Assembly: GCF_014764405.1 (NCBI RefSeq)
Contig: NZ_CP061725.1
Span: 4,898,001-4,962,000, forward strand
Reading direction: 5' to 3'
DNA from: Micromonospora craniellae
Lineage (GTDB): Bacteria; Actinomycetota; Actinomycetes; Mycobacteriales; Micromonosporaceae
Length of the DNA: 64,000 bases
Shown here: positions 8,688 to 17,397 of the stretch, one piece after another
Numbering within the stretch: the stretch's first letter is position 1
Layout of the letters: each line of letters starts with the position of its first letter
The notes under the pieces: model-generated
Database searches by the model: none
Told to the model about the DNA's origin: nothing
What the model saw: the letters and a program-made list of their open reading frames with translations, nothing else
Translations under genes and position numbers: made by a program

Positions 8688-9695
8688 ATGGCGCGACCGA
8701 TCACGCTGTTCACCGGCCAGTGGGCCGACCTTCCGTTCGACGAGGTGTGCCGGCTCGCCGCCGAGTGGGGCTACGACGGGCTGGAGATCGCCTGCTGGGG
8801 CGACCACTTCGAGGTCGACAAGGCCCTGGCCGACGACTCGTATGTCGACCGCAAACGGGAGACGCTGGCCAAGCACAACCTCCAGGTCTTCACCATCTCC
8901 AACCACCTGGTCGGCCAGGCGGTCTGCGACCACCCGATCGACGAGCGGCACCAGGACATCCTGCCCGCCCGGATCTGGGGCGACGGCGAACCCGAGGGCG
9001 TACGCCAGCGGGCCGCCGAGGAGATCAAGGACACCGCCCGCGCGGCGGCGAAGCTCGGCGTCAACACCGTCGTCGGCTTCACCGGCTCGTCGATCTGGCA
9101 CACCCTGGCGATGTTCCCGCCGGTGCCGCCAGCCATGATCGAGCGCGGCTACCAGGACTTCGCCGACCGGTGGAACCCGATCCTGGACGTCTTCGACTCC
9201 GTCGGCGTCCGCTTCGCCCACGAGGTGCACCCGAGCGAGATCGCGTACGACTACTACACCACCAAGCGCACCCTGGAGGCGATCGGGCACCGGCCGGCGT
9301 TCGGACTGAACTGGGACCCGTCGCACTTCGTCTGGCAGGAGCTCGACCCGGTCAACTTCATCTTCGACCTCGCCGACCGGAGCTACCACGTCGACTGCAA
9401 GGACGCCAAGGTACGCACCGGCGACGGTCGGCGCGGCCGGCTCGCCTCCCACCTGCCCTGGGCGGACCTGCGGCGCGGCTGGGACTTCGTCTCCACCGGG
9501 CACGGCGACGTGCCGTGGGAGGACTGCTTCCGTGCCCTGAACGCGATCGGCTACGACGGCCCGATCTCGATCGAGTGGGAGGACGCCGGCATGGACCGGC
9601 TGGTCGGTGCCCCCGAGGCGCTCCAGTTCGTCCGACGCCTCGCCTTCGACGCCCCGTCCGCAGCCTTCGACGCCGCCTTCAGCAGCAGGGACTGA
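8688..9695 (+). CDS. Xylose isomerase-like TIM-barrel (sugar phosphate isomerase/epimerase)
   Basis: This 335-residue protein fits the xylose isomerase-like TIM-barrel superfamily (AP endonuclease 2 fold), which isomerises or epimerises sugars using divalent metal. Motifs supplying metal ligands are visible in order: WGYDGLEIACWGDHFEV, HEVHPSEIAYDYYTT, LNWDPSHFVWQ, YHVDCKDAKV and ISIEWEDAGMDRL. The ATG at 8688 follows GGGGAGAAGGAC. It is encoded just after the ROK-type regulator. The exact substrate cannot be read from sequence. Confidence 0.85.
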   Translation: MARPITLFTGQWADLPFDEVCRLAAEWGYDGLEIACWGDHFEVDKALADDSYVDRKRETLAKHNLQVFTISNHLVGQAVCDHPIDERHQDILPARIWGDGEPEGVRQRAAEEIKDTARAAAKLGVNTVVGFTGSSIWHTLAMFPPVPPAMIERGYQDFADRWNPILDVFDSVGVRFAHEVHPSEIAYDYYTTKRTLEAIGHRPAFGLNWDPSHFVWQELDPVNFIFDLADRSYHVDCKDAKVRTGDGRRGRLASHLPWADLRRGWDFVSTGHGDVPWEDCFRALNAIGYDGPISIEWEDAGMDRLVGAPEALQFVRRLAFDAPSAAFDAAFSSRD

Positions 9696-9821
9696 CCACC
9701 GTCGACCGGGGGCCGGCGGCACGCCCGCTCCCGGTCACCGTGGCCTGCGCACATAGCCCGGCCCACCCCTGGGGCCAACCGGGCCCGCGGCGACCCGTGG
9801 CGAGGATCGCCCGTCCGCCGG

Positions 9822-10245
9822 TCAGCCGACGGCGAAGACGTGTTCGCTGGCCAGCCGGGCCGCGCCCACCAGGCCGGCCCGGTCCGGCGTCGCCGCAGTA
9901 CGCCTCCACGCAGCCGACCTCCCCGCACGCGCAGGTCGGCCCCTCCTCGGCCAGCACGTTCAACTCGCCGTCGGTGATCGCCACGCTGACCCGATCGGCC
10001 CCCACGAGGACGCCGACGAACCGCGCCCCGGCGGCGAGCCTGAGCAGCGACGAGCGCCAGTCCGCCCCGGGAGGCACGGCCGGGCCGGCCGTCGCGACCA
10101 GGCCACGGCCGACGAGGCGATCCTGCTCGGTGGTGAGGGTGGTACGCGACAGCCAGAGCAGGTCACCCAGCTCGACCCGGGACCGAGGGCCCTCGTCGCG
10201 CAGCAGCCGGACCAGTCGCGCCTGCTGCGGTGGGGGGATCGGTTG
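9822..10245 (-). pseudogene. Decayed ROK family regulator
   Basis: One minus-strand frame reads a ROK winged helix (ARLVRLLRDEGPRSRVELGDLL), the first ROK strand (FVGVLVGADRVSVAITDGELNVLAEE) and then jumps to the zinc motif CACGEVGCVEAY. A frameshift follows, after which the ROK C-terminal helix DRAGLVGAARLASEHVFAVG ends at a stop. About 100 residues are missing on each side of the zinc motif, and no start codon remains. The gene is therefore dead, through internal deletions plus a frameshift. Confidence 0.75.
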
Positions 10246-10289
10246 GTGGGTACATCTGTGGTCGCCGGAGCGACCACAGATGTACCCAC
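10246..10289 (-). terminator. Perfect 20-bp-arm hairpin
   Basis: GTGGGTACATCTGTGGTCGC at 10246-10265 is followed by a CGGA loop and its exact reverse complement at 10270-10289. It sits between the stop of the YtxH-like gene (10366) and the ROK pseudogene, both on the minus strand. A terminator for the YtxH-like gene is the simplest reading; an operator for the ROK gene is possible. Confidence 0.6.
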
Positions 10290-10365
10290 GCTCGGCTCGG
10301 CCGGGGCGGTGGCACAGCGACAGGCCCGGCCGCCGAGGTGGTGGCCGGGCCCGTTCGCGTACGGC

Positions 10366-10734
10366 TCAGAGTGTGCTGCCGTTGGTGCCGGACGACTTGC
10401 TGCGCGGGGCGGCCGACGTCGAGCTGGTCGCGCTCGACGAACTGCTGCCCGCCGTCGCCGGGGTGCCCGCGTAGGTGTCGTCGGCCGGGGTCAGCCCCTG
10501 CTTGCCATTGCTGTGCAGCTTCTCGCCCAGCTTGGACTGGCCGAGCTTGTCCTTGCCCTCCTGGTAGAGGCGGTTGGCCTGGGCCTGCGCGACCCCGGCT
10601 GCCTCCTGGACCGTCGGATGGTCGAGGACCTTGCGGCCCTGGACCATCAGCTCCTCGTACTTCTCACGGCCGGCACGGGCGCCCAGGACGAACCCCGCAG
10701 CCAGCCCGCCAAGGAACATGATCTTTCCGCGCAT
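10366..10734 (-). CDS. YtxH-like small membrane-associated protein
   Basis: This 122-residue protein begins MRGKIMFLGGLAAGFVLGARAGREKYEEL, which matches the actinomycete YtxH-like pattern of one short membrane segment followed by the GARAGRE motif. The middle is a charged amphipathic helix with KDKLGQ repeats, and the last 40 residues are Ser/Thr/Ala-rich low complexity. Proteins of this kind are linked to envelope stress, but no function is established for this one. It is transcribed alone. Confidence 0.75.
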   Translation of the reverse strand: MRGKIMFLGGLAAGFVLGARAGREKYEELMVQGRKVLDHPTVQEAAGVAQAQANRLYQEGKDKLGQSKLGEKLHSNGKQGLTPADDTYAGTPATAGSSSSSATSSTSAAPRSKSSGTNGSTL

Positions 10735-11009
10735 GGCGGCTCCTTTCGTACCTGGCGCACTGTCTTCCGCACCCCGGAGACCGGGTGGCGATCGATCAGA
10801 CTCGCGCCTGCGTCATGTCGTCGGCAGTTATCTACCCATCCTCCTCTCCGCTCATGCCTCCTTGTGCTGGGATGGCGATTTATCCGCTTGAGTCCGGTTG
10901 GTGGCCTGCCGGACAAGAGGGTAACCCCCTGGACCATGACCCCCCGGAATCCTGTACTCTTGTGCCGGTCGCGCGGCGCCGGAGAGATTCGCACCGAGCG
11001 GTCGCACGG

Positions 11010-11082
11010 TCCCCCGTAGCTCAATTGGCAGAGCAGCCGGCTGTTAACCGGCAGGTTTTTGGTTCGAGTCCAAACGGGGGAG
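11010..11082 (+). tRNA. tRNA-Asn (GTT)
   Basis: The 7-bp acceptor stem TCCCCCG/CGGGGGA, a D-arm with AGCTCAATTGGCAGAGC, an anticodon loop CTGTTAA with GTT at 11043-11045, and a T-loop GGTTCGAGTCC are all present. The length is 73 nt. CCA is not encoded. Confidence 0.95.
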
Positions 11083-11098
11083 CTCACCTTCTCATCCC

Positions 11099-11126
11099 AA
11101 CGCCCACCGGCGATCCGGTGGGCGTT
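11099..11126 (+). terminator. Terminator hairpin after tRNA-Asn
   Basis: AACGCCCACCGG at 11099-11110 pairs perfectly with CCGGTGGGCGTT at 11115-11126 across a CGAT loop, 16 bases after the tRNA, followed by a T-containing stretch. Confidence 0.75.
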
Positions 11127-11250
11127 CGTCGTTCCGAGCCTGACCAGTGCCGACCCCCGGGACCGGCTGACTCGGACCTGCCCGCACGGCGGCGCCGGGC
11201 AGCGAAAACGGGGACACCGGAGCCGAAGATGATCGTCTATCATCCTCGCC

Positions 11251-12126
11251 ATGCCCGCACCCCTCCCGCCGGTGATCTTCGACATCGCGGCGGCATATCC
11301 GCAGGTCGCGGCCGGTCGTAGCGCCCTGGCCGCCGGCGACTGGCCGGCCCTGCGCGCGCTCGTCGACGCCCAGGACGCACACGGAGGGACCATCCTGGTC
11401 GGCGAGGTCGGCGGCGCCCCCGACGCGGAGCAGGCACTGCTCGGGGTACTCGCCGAGCACCCCGAGGACCCGGTGGCCGGCGCGATGCTCGGCGCGCACC
11501 TGATCCGGGCCGGCTGGCGCATCCGTACAGCCCAGCGGGCCCAGTACGTCAGCCGGAAGCAGTTCGCCGACTTCTTCGCCCACCTGCGCCGGGCCGAGCA
11601 GATCCTGATCGAGGTCACCGCCCGCCACCCGCAGGACGCGGCGGCCTGGACCCAGCGGGTCACCAGCGGCCGGGGGCTACAGGTCGGGCAGGCCGAGGCC
11701 CGCCGCCGCTACGACCGGCTCGCCGCCCGCCACCCGCACCACCTGCTGGCACAGGCGTCGCTGCTCCAGCAGTTCTGCCCCAAGTGGAGCGGCACCTGGG
11801 AAGAGACGCACGCGTTCGCCCGCGAGTGCGCCGAGGCCGCACCACCCGGCGCCCCCAACGCGGTACTCGTCGTCGAGGCGTACCTCGAACAGGCTCTTGA
11901 GCACGACCGGGTCTCTGCCACGAGCCAGGTCCTGCGCGACCCGGCGGTGGCCGCCGGGATCCGCGCGGCGGCGGAACGCTCCGTCTGGCACCCCGACCAC
12001 CGCGACGGCTGGGGTTGGGTGTGGGTACGCAGCACCTTTGCCCTCGCGTTCTGCCTGATGCAGGAGTGGCACCCGGCGGCGCCGGCGAGCCCAACCTCAG
12101 CCTCGACGAGCACCGCGCCGCGCTGA
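11251..12126 (+). pseudogene. Hypothetical DUF4034/TPR-like protein, 3' end lost
   Basis: The frame encodes 291 residues with helical, repeat-like character (ALLGVLAEHPEDPVAGAMLGAHLIRAGW, HLRRAEQILIEVTARHPQDAAAWTQRV), similar to actinomycete DUF4034-type proteins. The plausible protein ends near FALAFCLMQEWHPA. The last 20 residues (PASPTSASTSTAPR) read out of frame through the start of an M16 peptidase remnant. I infer that a deletion fused the 5' part of this gene to the 3' part of the next. Function unknown. Confidence 0.5.
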
Positions 12127-12805
12127 GGGCGGTCACCGTGGCCGACCTGCACGACGTCGCCCAGGAGGCGCACGCCTCGGCCCTGCTGATGGTGCCCGAG
12201 GGCACCCGCGCCGACTGGGCCGGTTTCGTCGCCGCCCCCACCGTCTCCGAGGCGATCCCCGCCGGTACCACCCACCGCTCCCGTGACGACGACGGCCAAC
12301 TCCGCGTCGGTCCCGACGGCATCAGCTACCTCGGCGACGGCGGCCCGCTCACCGTCCGCTACGCCGACTGCGCCGTCATGCTCGCCTGGCCCGACGGCGC
12401 CCGCCAACTGATCGGCCACGACGCGATCGTGCTGCACGTCGAGCCGACCCTGTTCGACCTGCGCCCACCCGGACTGGCCCTGCTGGACACCGCCGTACCC
12501 GCCGACCGGCAGGTCGCCATGCCGCCCCGCGACCCCCAGCAGATCCCACAACCCGGCGCCGCACGCGAGTACCGCGAACACCTCGCCCGACCTCGGCGCG
12601 CCTGGTGGGAGACCCTGCTCATGGCGCTCAGCGGTCTGGCCACCCTCGGCATCGGCGGCTTGACGCTGCTGCTCACCATCGGCATGTTCATGGAACCCGC
12701 CGTCGGGGCGACGGCTGGCTGTGGGGTGCGGTCGCCGTGGGCTGGCTGCTCACTGTTATCCTCGCGTTGCCCATCGTGCTGTTGGCGCGGGGGCGACGCC
12801 GGTGA
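12078..12805 (+). pseudogene. C-terminal remnant of an M16-type peptidase-like membrane protein
   Basis: The frame from about 12078 reads NLSLDEHRAALRAVTVADLHDVAQ and LLMVPEG, which resemble the end of an M16 (insulinase-like) domain. A beta-rich stretch and a membrane segment (LATLGIGGLTLLLTIGMFME) follow. The catalytic N-terminal half with the HxxEH motif is absent. A 1-nt frameshift near 12707 separates the first membrane segment from the second (GWLWGAVAVGWLLTVILALPIVLLARGRRR), which ends at 12805. It is a non-functional fragment. Confidence 0.5.
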
Positions 12806-12864
12806 GAACCGTCCACCGATGCTGGCCGGTGATCGACTGGGCGGGATAAGATCCGCGCGGTGCC

Positions 12865-12938
12865 GGGGCGGTAGCTCAGCCGGTTAGAGCAGGGGACTCA
12901 TAATCCCTCGGTCACGGGTTCGAGTCCCGTCCGCCCCA
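12865..12938 (+). tRNA. tRNA-Met (CAT), integration site
   Basis: The acceptor stem GGGGCGG/CCGCCCC, D-arm, anticodon loop with CAT at 12899-12901 and T-arm GGTTCGAGTCC give a complete 74-nt tRNA. The body looks like elongator tRNA-Met; a CAT tRNA-Ile2 cannot be excluded. Its 3' half overlaps the end of a serine integrase gene on the opposite strand, so this is the probable attachment site of the integrative element to its right. Confidence 0.92.
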
Positions 12939-14043
12939 CCGACCGCACCATTGTGCGAACCGGTGGTTGTTCATCGTGAGTGCCCCCGTCCGGGTTGGGC
13001 GGGGGCATCGTCGTGTCGGTGGGGATCTTGAAGACGGGTACGACGCCCTGGTCGGTGATCTGGACTTCGGCGATGAGAGTCTCGATGGCGGCCTTGCGTT
13101 CGCTGGTCGTGCCGCTGGCCATGATCGTGGTGAGGTGCTCGCGGATCCGGGTGATGGTGGCGGGCGGCGGGGGCGCGGGTGGGGCGGCGAGGTCGACTTC
13201 GAGTTCGGCGTGGCGCGTGTGGAGTTGAGCCAGACGCTGGCGGAGTTCGCGGATGCGAGGCCCGGCGGTGGCGTCGTCCATGGTGCCGTTTTCGAAGGCG
13301 GTGTGGTAGCGGCTGATGGCTGCCTCGGTGGTGGTGATCTGATGGGCGGTCGCGCCGAGTTCGGCGCGTCGGTCGTCGCTGGTGGTGTCGCGTTGGGCGT
13401 GAGCGCGTTCGATCATGGCGGTCAGGACGGGTTCGGCGGTGGCGTAGAAGTCGTGTAGGGCTTGAAGGACGAGTTGGTCGAGGTCGTCGGCGGGGAGTCT
13501 GGGCGCGGTGCAGGTGGCGTGTTTGCCGTATCGGGTGCGGGTGAAGCAGGTGTAGTAGCGGTAGCGGCGGGTGCGGCCTTTGGCGGAGGTGCCGATGTAG
13601 CGCTGTCCGCAGTGGGGGCAGGTGAGTAGGCCGGTGAGGTAGTAGTCGGAGTCGGACATGGCGCGTTGGGTTTGGGTGTCTCCTCGGGCGTTGGCGATGT
13701 CTTGGGCGCGTTGGAAGGTGGCCCGGTCGATGAGGGGGCCGTGGGCTTCGGGGACGTAGACGTCGCGGTAGGCGATGTCGCCGACGTAGGCGGGGTTGTC
13801 GAGGATCCGGTTGATGGTGTGTCCGGACCACTTCTTTCCGGTGCGGTTGGGGACGCCGCGTTCGTTGAGGATGGTGGCGATGGCGCGGGTGCCGTGTCGG
13901 TCGCGGGTGTAGAGACGGAAGATGTCGCGAAGGATGGGTGCTTCGTCGGGGTGGGGGACGAGGCGGTGGTCGGGGGCGAGTTGGTAGCCGTAGGGGCGGG
14001 TGCCGCCGGCCCATTTGCCTTTGCTGGCTTTCGCGGTCATCCC
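12898..14043 (-). pseudogene. Serine integrase, C-terminal part (split by insertion)
   Basis: This is the C-terminal 380 codons of a large serine recombinase: the start of the Recombinase domain (GMTAKASKGKWAGGTRPYGYQL), DNA-binding NRILDNPAYVGDIAYRDV, the zinc ribbon (LLTCPHCGQRYIG ... YYTC ... TCTAPRL) and a coiled-coil segment. It ends GRTGLEPVTEGL inside tRNA-Met. The missing N-terminal part is at 18647-19147. Joining the two at the duplicated ACT gives a continuous 548-residue frame reading NIIIDRVKSGMTAK across the joint. The gene is inactive as it stands unless the insert is removed. Confidence 0.85.
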
Positions 14044-14055
14044 ACTGAAGTTATC

Positions 14056-14898
14056 TCAACAAGATTCGGATAGGTATTTGTATTCGAAGTGGGTCAGGTG
14101 TAATGCGGCGGCGACGATGTCGCCGATTCGGCGTGGGCTGATGTTCGTGTGGCGGAGCGTCTTCCAGCGTCCGATCAGGATGGCGAAGCCGCGTTCGCCT
14201 TGCCATCGCAGGCCGCGGAGCAGTCGGTTGTAGGCGCGGTTGTCGGGCGCGAGGCGGCTGCCGTCGGTGGGCTGCTTGATCGGGGTCTTGATGCCGTGGC
14301 CTGTGCTTTCGTAGCCGGAGTCGGCCAGGGCGGGCAGGTCGAGTTCGGCGGCGGACCAGTTCAGGGCGGCGGTGACGCCGAGTTCGCGGGCGCAGCTGGT
14401 GTCATGCAGATGCCCGGGCATCGCCGCCGATGTCCAGATCGGTAGCCCGTCCGGGCGCATGACGGCTTGGATGTTCGCGCCGAAGTCGCGGTGCTTTCCC
14501 GAATACCAGGCGTCGATGGTCTCGCCCTTGACGGACAGGGTGGTCTCGGTGAGCCGGTCGCAGTCGAACAGTTTGCCGTCGAGGATCACGTGGGACCAGC
14601 CGTCGGCGGCGGCCCGACGCAGAGCGGTGTGCAGGTCGGTCGCCTGGGCGGCGAGTACGGCTACGCCCTCGTCGCGGTAGCGGTAGGCGGTGGCCCGGGA
14701 GATCCCGAAGCCGGCTGCCAGCAAGGTCATGTCCTCACCCTTGCGGAACCACACGAGCACCATCAGGGCCTGGTAGAAGCAGGTCAACGCACGAGTGCCA
14801 CGGCGAGTGCCGCAGGCCCGGCGCTGCACGTACAGCAGCCGCGCGAGATGCTGCACGAGTTCCCTCGGGACGTCGATCATGGCACGATAGGCAATCAC
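14056..14898 (-). CDS. IS5-family DDE transposase (unit copy 1)
   Basis: This 280-residue transposase has an N-terminal HTH (LLAAGFGISRATAYRYRDEG) and a DDE domain of the DDE_Tnp_4/HARBI-like type: VILDGKLFDCDRL, KHRDFGANIQAVMRPDG, PALADSGYEST and GFAILIGRWKTLRH. The ANT target duplication fits the ISL2 subgroup of IS5. The GTG start at 14898 is used. The gene is complete here, so this copy may be active. It is transcribed opposite to the adjacent intron. Confidence 0.85.
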   Translation of the reverse strand: MIAYRAMIDVPRELVQHLARLLYVQRRACGTRRGTRALTCFYQALMVLVWFRKGEDMTLLAAGFGISRATAYRYRDEGVAVLAAQATDLHTALRRAAADGWSHVILDGKLFDCDRLTETTLSVKGETIDAWYSGKHRDFGANIQAVMRPDGLPIWTSAAMPGHLHDTSCARELGVTAALNWSAAELDLPALADSGYESTGHGIKTPIKQPTDGSRLAPDNRAYNRLLRGLRWQGERGFAILIGRWKTLRHTNISPRRIGDIVAAALHLTHFEYKYLSESC

Positions 14899-15734
14899 GT
14901 GGAGCCCTCTCGAAGACGTGGATCTGTCGCAAGGACATGTCTATCGATGGCTCTACGCCTGTTTCCACTGCCGCCCGACTCGCCGCCTTCGCCCGTGTCG
15001 CGCCAATCAACCCATATGCGTTGCTGAGATCACCTCTTGTGAACACGAACGTGGAAAGCGAGGCAAAGATTGATGACGGTCTCGTGGACTGCGGTGCTGT
15101 ATGGGAGATGGAGGTTGTTTGGCCCTCCGGAGCCGGCTTGCGGAAGCAGGCTTCAAACCACCACGAGGGGCGTTGGCTGAAGACCGTCGTCCTGAGCGTC
15201 GTTGGAAAAGGCGTGACTGTGATCGCGTCAGGTATGGACCGGGAAGATGAGCGATGAACGTCGAGTTCTCTGCCGTTGACGTGTCGAAACTCAGTCAGAC
15301 GACATCAGAACCGAGGCCGGAGGTGAGTCTCGGGATGAGCCTGGGGGATATCCGCTTACTGCCCAGGTGGTGTCCGGCATATAGGCAGCATGAGCCCGGT
15401 CCAGGCTCTCATACGGAACGTGTGAAGGCGGACCCCGATACCGTCCGTCGGTTTACCGGCGGCGAGAGGGAGGACTCCAAGCGGAGGAGACCGCGAGGAG
15501 CAGAGTACCGATGCGGGGACGCTGGCGGACTCGCCCGTAGTAGCTGTGAACCGCCTGCGTATCGCAGTGGGTCGGGGAGCGAAGGGGCGGGGTCGTTCAG
15601 GCTGGTTTGTGCGGTCAACCGTGAGGGAGGAACCGCGTGAGTCAGCCAGGGTTGACAGGCAAGTCGCACGATATCCCAAAGCGGCTGATCTGGGCCGCGT
15701 GGTTGAAGGTGAAAGGTAATGGCGGAGCGGCCGG

Positions 15735-17397
15735 GTAAACATTCAGGGCCACTCCGGGTGGTGGCCGTGAGTGGCTGTCTGTGATTGACGGGCTGGGTCG
15801 ATCTTGACGGTGTGTCGATGCGCGGCCGGGTGCGATCGATGTGTTGTGATCGGTGGGTGCCGGGCTTGGAGGAGTTGTCGCGCGAGGAGTTGATCGGACT
15901 CACGCGACGGCTGATCGTTCAGGTGGAACAGTTGACCCAGGCGAACCGGGAGTTGACTGATCGGGTCGCGCGGTTGGAACGCCTGGTGTCGCGTAACAGT
16001 GGGAACTCGGGGATGCCGCCGTCGAAGGATGATGATCCGGGACGGACGCCGCCGGCGGAGGTGTCCACGCCGGTGCCGGCAGCCGGTGCTGGTAAGCGGT
16101 CGCGGGGTAAGCAGCGGGGTGCGCCGGGTGCGCAGCTGTCCTGGTCACCGTTTCCGGACGGCATTGTGGATCATTTTCCGGGCGGGCCGTGTGGATGCGG
16201 ATCGGATCTGGCATCGGCGGCTGATCTGGGGGTTTACGCCTCGCATCAGCAGGTCGATGTGCCGGCGATGACGGCGACGGTCACCCAGCATGATCGGCAC
16301 GCGGTGCGCTGCGGGTGCGGGGCGATGCACGTGGCGGCCCGCCCCGAGGGGGTGCCGGACGCAGGCGTCTCGTACGGGCCGAATCTTCAGGCGTGGTGCG
16401 TCTATCTGATGGTGGTGCACGCGATTCCGGTGGCCCGGTGCGCTGACCTGGTCGCCGCGTTGACCGGCTCGCGTCCGTCGGACGGGTTCGTCCACGCGTT
16501 GATCGGCCGGGCCGCGGCGGGGGTGGCCGAGTCGAACCGGATCATCCGCACGCTGATCGCCCTCGCGCATGTGGTCTCCTGCGACGAGACCCCGATCCGG
16601 GTCGGTGCCCGCAAGGTCAAGAAGTACCTTCTGGTCGCCTGCACCCGCCTCTACACCTGGTACCTGCTCGGTGACCGCAGCCTCGACACGTTCAAGGTGT
16701 TCGTCCTGCCGGACCTGACCGGGGTGGTCGTGCACGACCGTTACCAGAACTACGACGCGAAGATCTTCGCCCACCTGGTCCACCAACTCTGCGTAGCCCA
16801 CCTGATCCGCGACTGTCAGGACGCCGCCGAGACCTACCCCGACGCGCACTGGCCGATCCAGATCCGCCAGGCGCTACAGGGACTCGTCCACGCCGCGAAC
16901 CTCGCCCGCGCACAGAACCTGCCCGCGATCGGCGAACACATCGCCGGCCCGCTGATCGACGCCTACCGGCACGGCGTGCGGATCGGGCTCAAGGAGGTCG
17001 CCCGGGTGGACGGCCGTAAACAGCCGAAACACCGGGCACTGCTGGAAGACCTCCACGACCGAGAAGCCGACATCCTGCGATTCACCACCGACCTGCGCAT
17101 CCCACCCACGTCGAACCAGGCCGAACGCGACCTACGGCCCGCGAAGACCCAGCAGAAGATCTCCGGACGGCTCACCAGCGAGAAGGTCACCGAACACCGC
17201 TACGCCATCCGCGGTTACGTCTCCACAGTGACCAAACACGGCGCGGATGTCATGACCGCCATCCGCGACGCCATCCTCGGCCGACCCTGGACACCACCCG
17301 CCTGGGCACCCGGCTAACCCACCACGAGCAACGACCGCCACCACCCATCACACACTGCCACCAACGGCTACGTCATGGAGTGGCCCTGAATGCTTAC
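15735..17397 (+). mobile_element. IS66-family element A, copy 1
   Basis: The 1,663-bp element has near-perfect 21-bp terminal repeats (GTAAACATTCAGGGCCACTCC and GTAAGCATTCAGGGCCACTCC) and an 8-bp target duplication GCGGCCGG at 15727-15734 and 17398-17405, as expected for IS66. An element of the same length is at 32694-34356 in the other orientation. Confidence 0.95.
15785..17317 (+). CDS. IS66 family transposase
   Basis: The 510-residue frame has the IS66 layout: an N-terminal leucine-zipper-like helix (LTRRLIVQVEQLTQANRELTDRVARLERLV), an SKDDDPGRTPP linker, a zinc-binding cluster (GGPCGCGSDL ... RCGCGAMHV) and the DDE domain (VVSCDETPIRVG, VVVHDRYQNYDAKI, LRIPPTSNQAERDLRPAKTQQKISG). The start is uncertain: TTG at 15785 opens the frame but ATG at 15818 is more likely. 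It is a single-gene IS66 type without TnpA/TnpB. It appears intact. Confidence 0.9.
   Translation: MTGWVDLDGVSMRGRVRSMCCDRWVPGLEELSREELIGLTRRLIVQVEQLTQANRELTDRVARLERLVSRNSGNSGMPPSKDDDPGRTPPAEVSTPVPAAGAGKRSRGKQRGAPGAQLSWSPFPDGIVDHFPGGPCGCGSDLASAADLGVYASHQQVDVPAMTATVTQHDRHAVRCGCGAMHVAARPEGVPDAGVSYGPNLQAWCVYLMVVHAIPVARCADLVAALTGSRPSDGFVHALIGRAAAGVAESNRIIRTLIALAHVVSCDETPIRVGARKVKKYLLVACTRLYTWYLLGDRSLDTFKVFVLPDLTGVVVHDRYQNYDAKIFAHLVHQLCVAHLIRDCQDAAETYPDAHWPIQIRQALQGLVHAANLARAQNLPAIGEHIAGPLIDAYRHGVRIGLKEVARVDGRKQPKHRALLEDLHDREADILRFTTDLRIPPTSNQAERDLRPAKTQQKISGRLTSEKVTEHRYAIRGYVSTVTKHGADVMTAIRDAILGRPWTPPAWAPG

Noticed and set aside
14937..15640. Frames of 106 and 128 codons before each intron maturase (also at 25493-26196 and 40454-40840)
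   Set aside because: They lie in the 5' ribozyme region of the group II intron; conservation among copies is explained by copy identity, and neither resembles a protein family.
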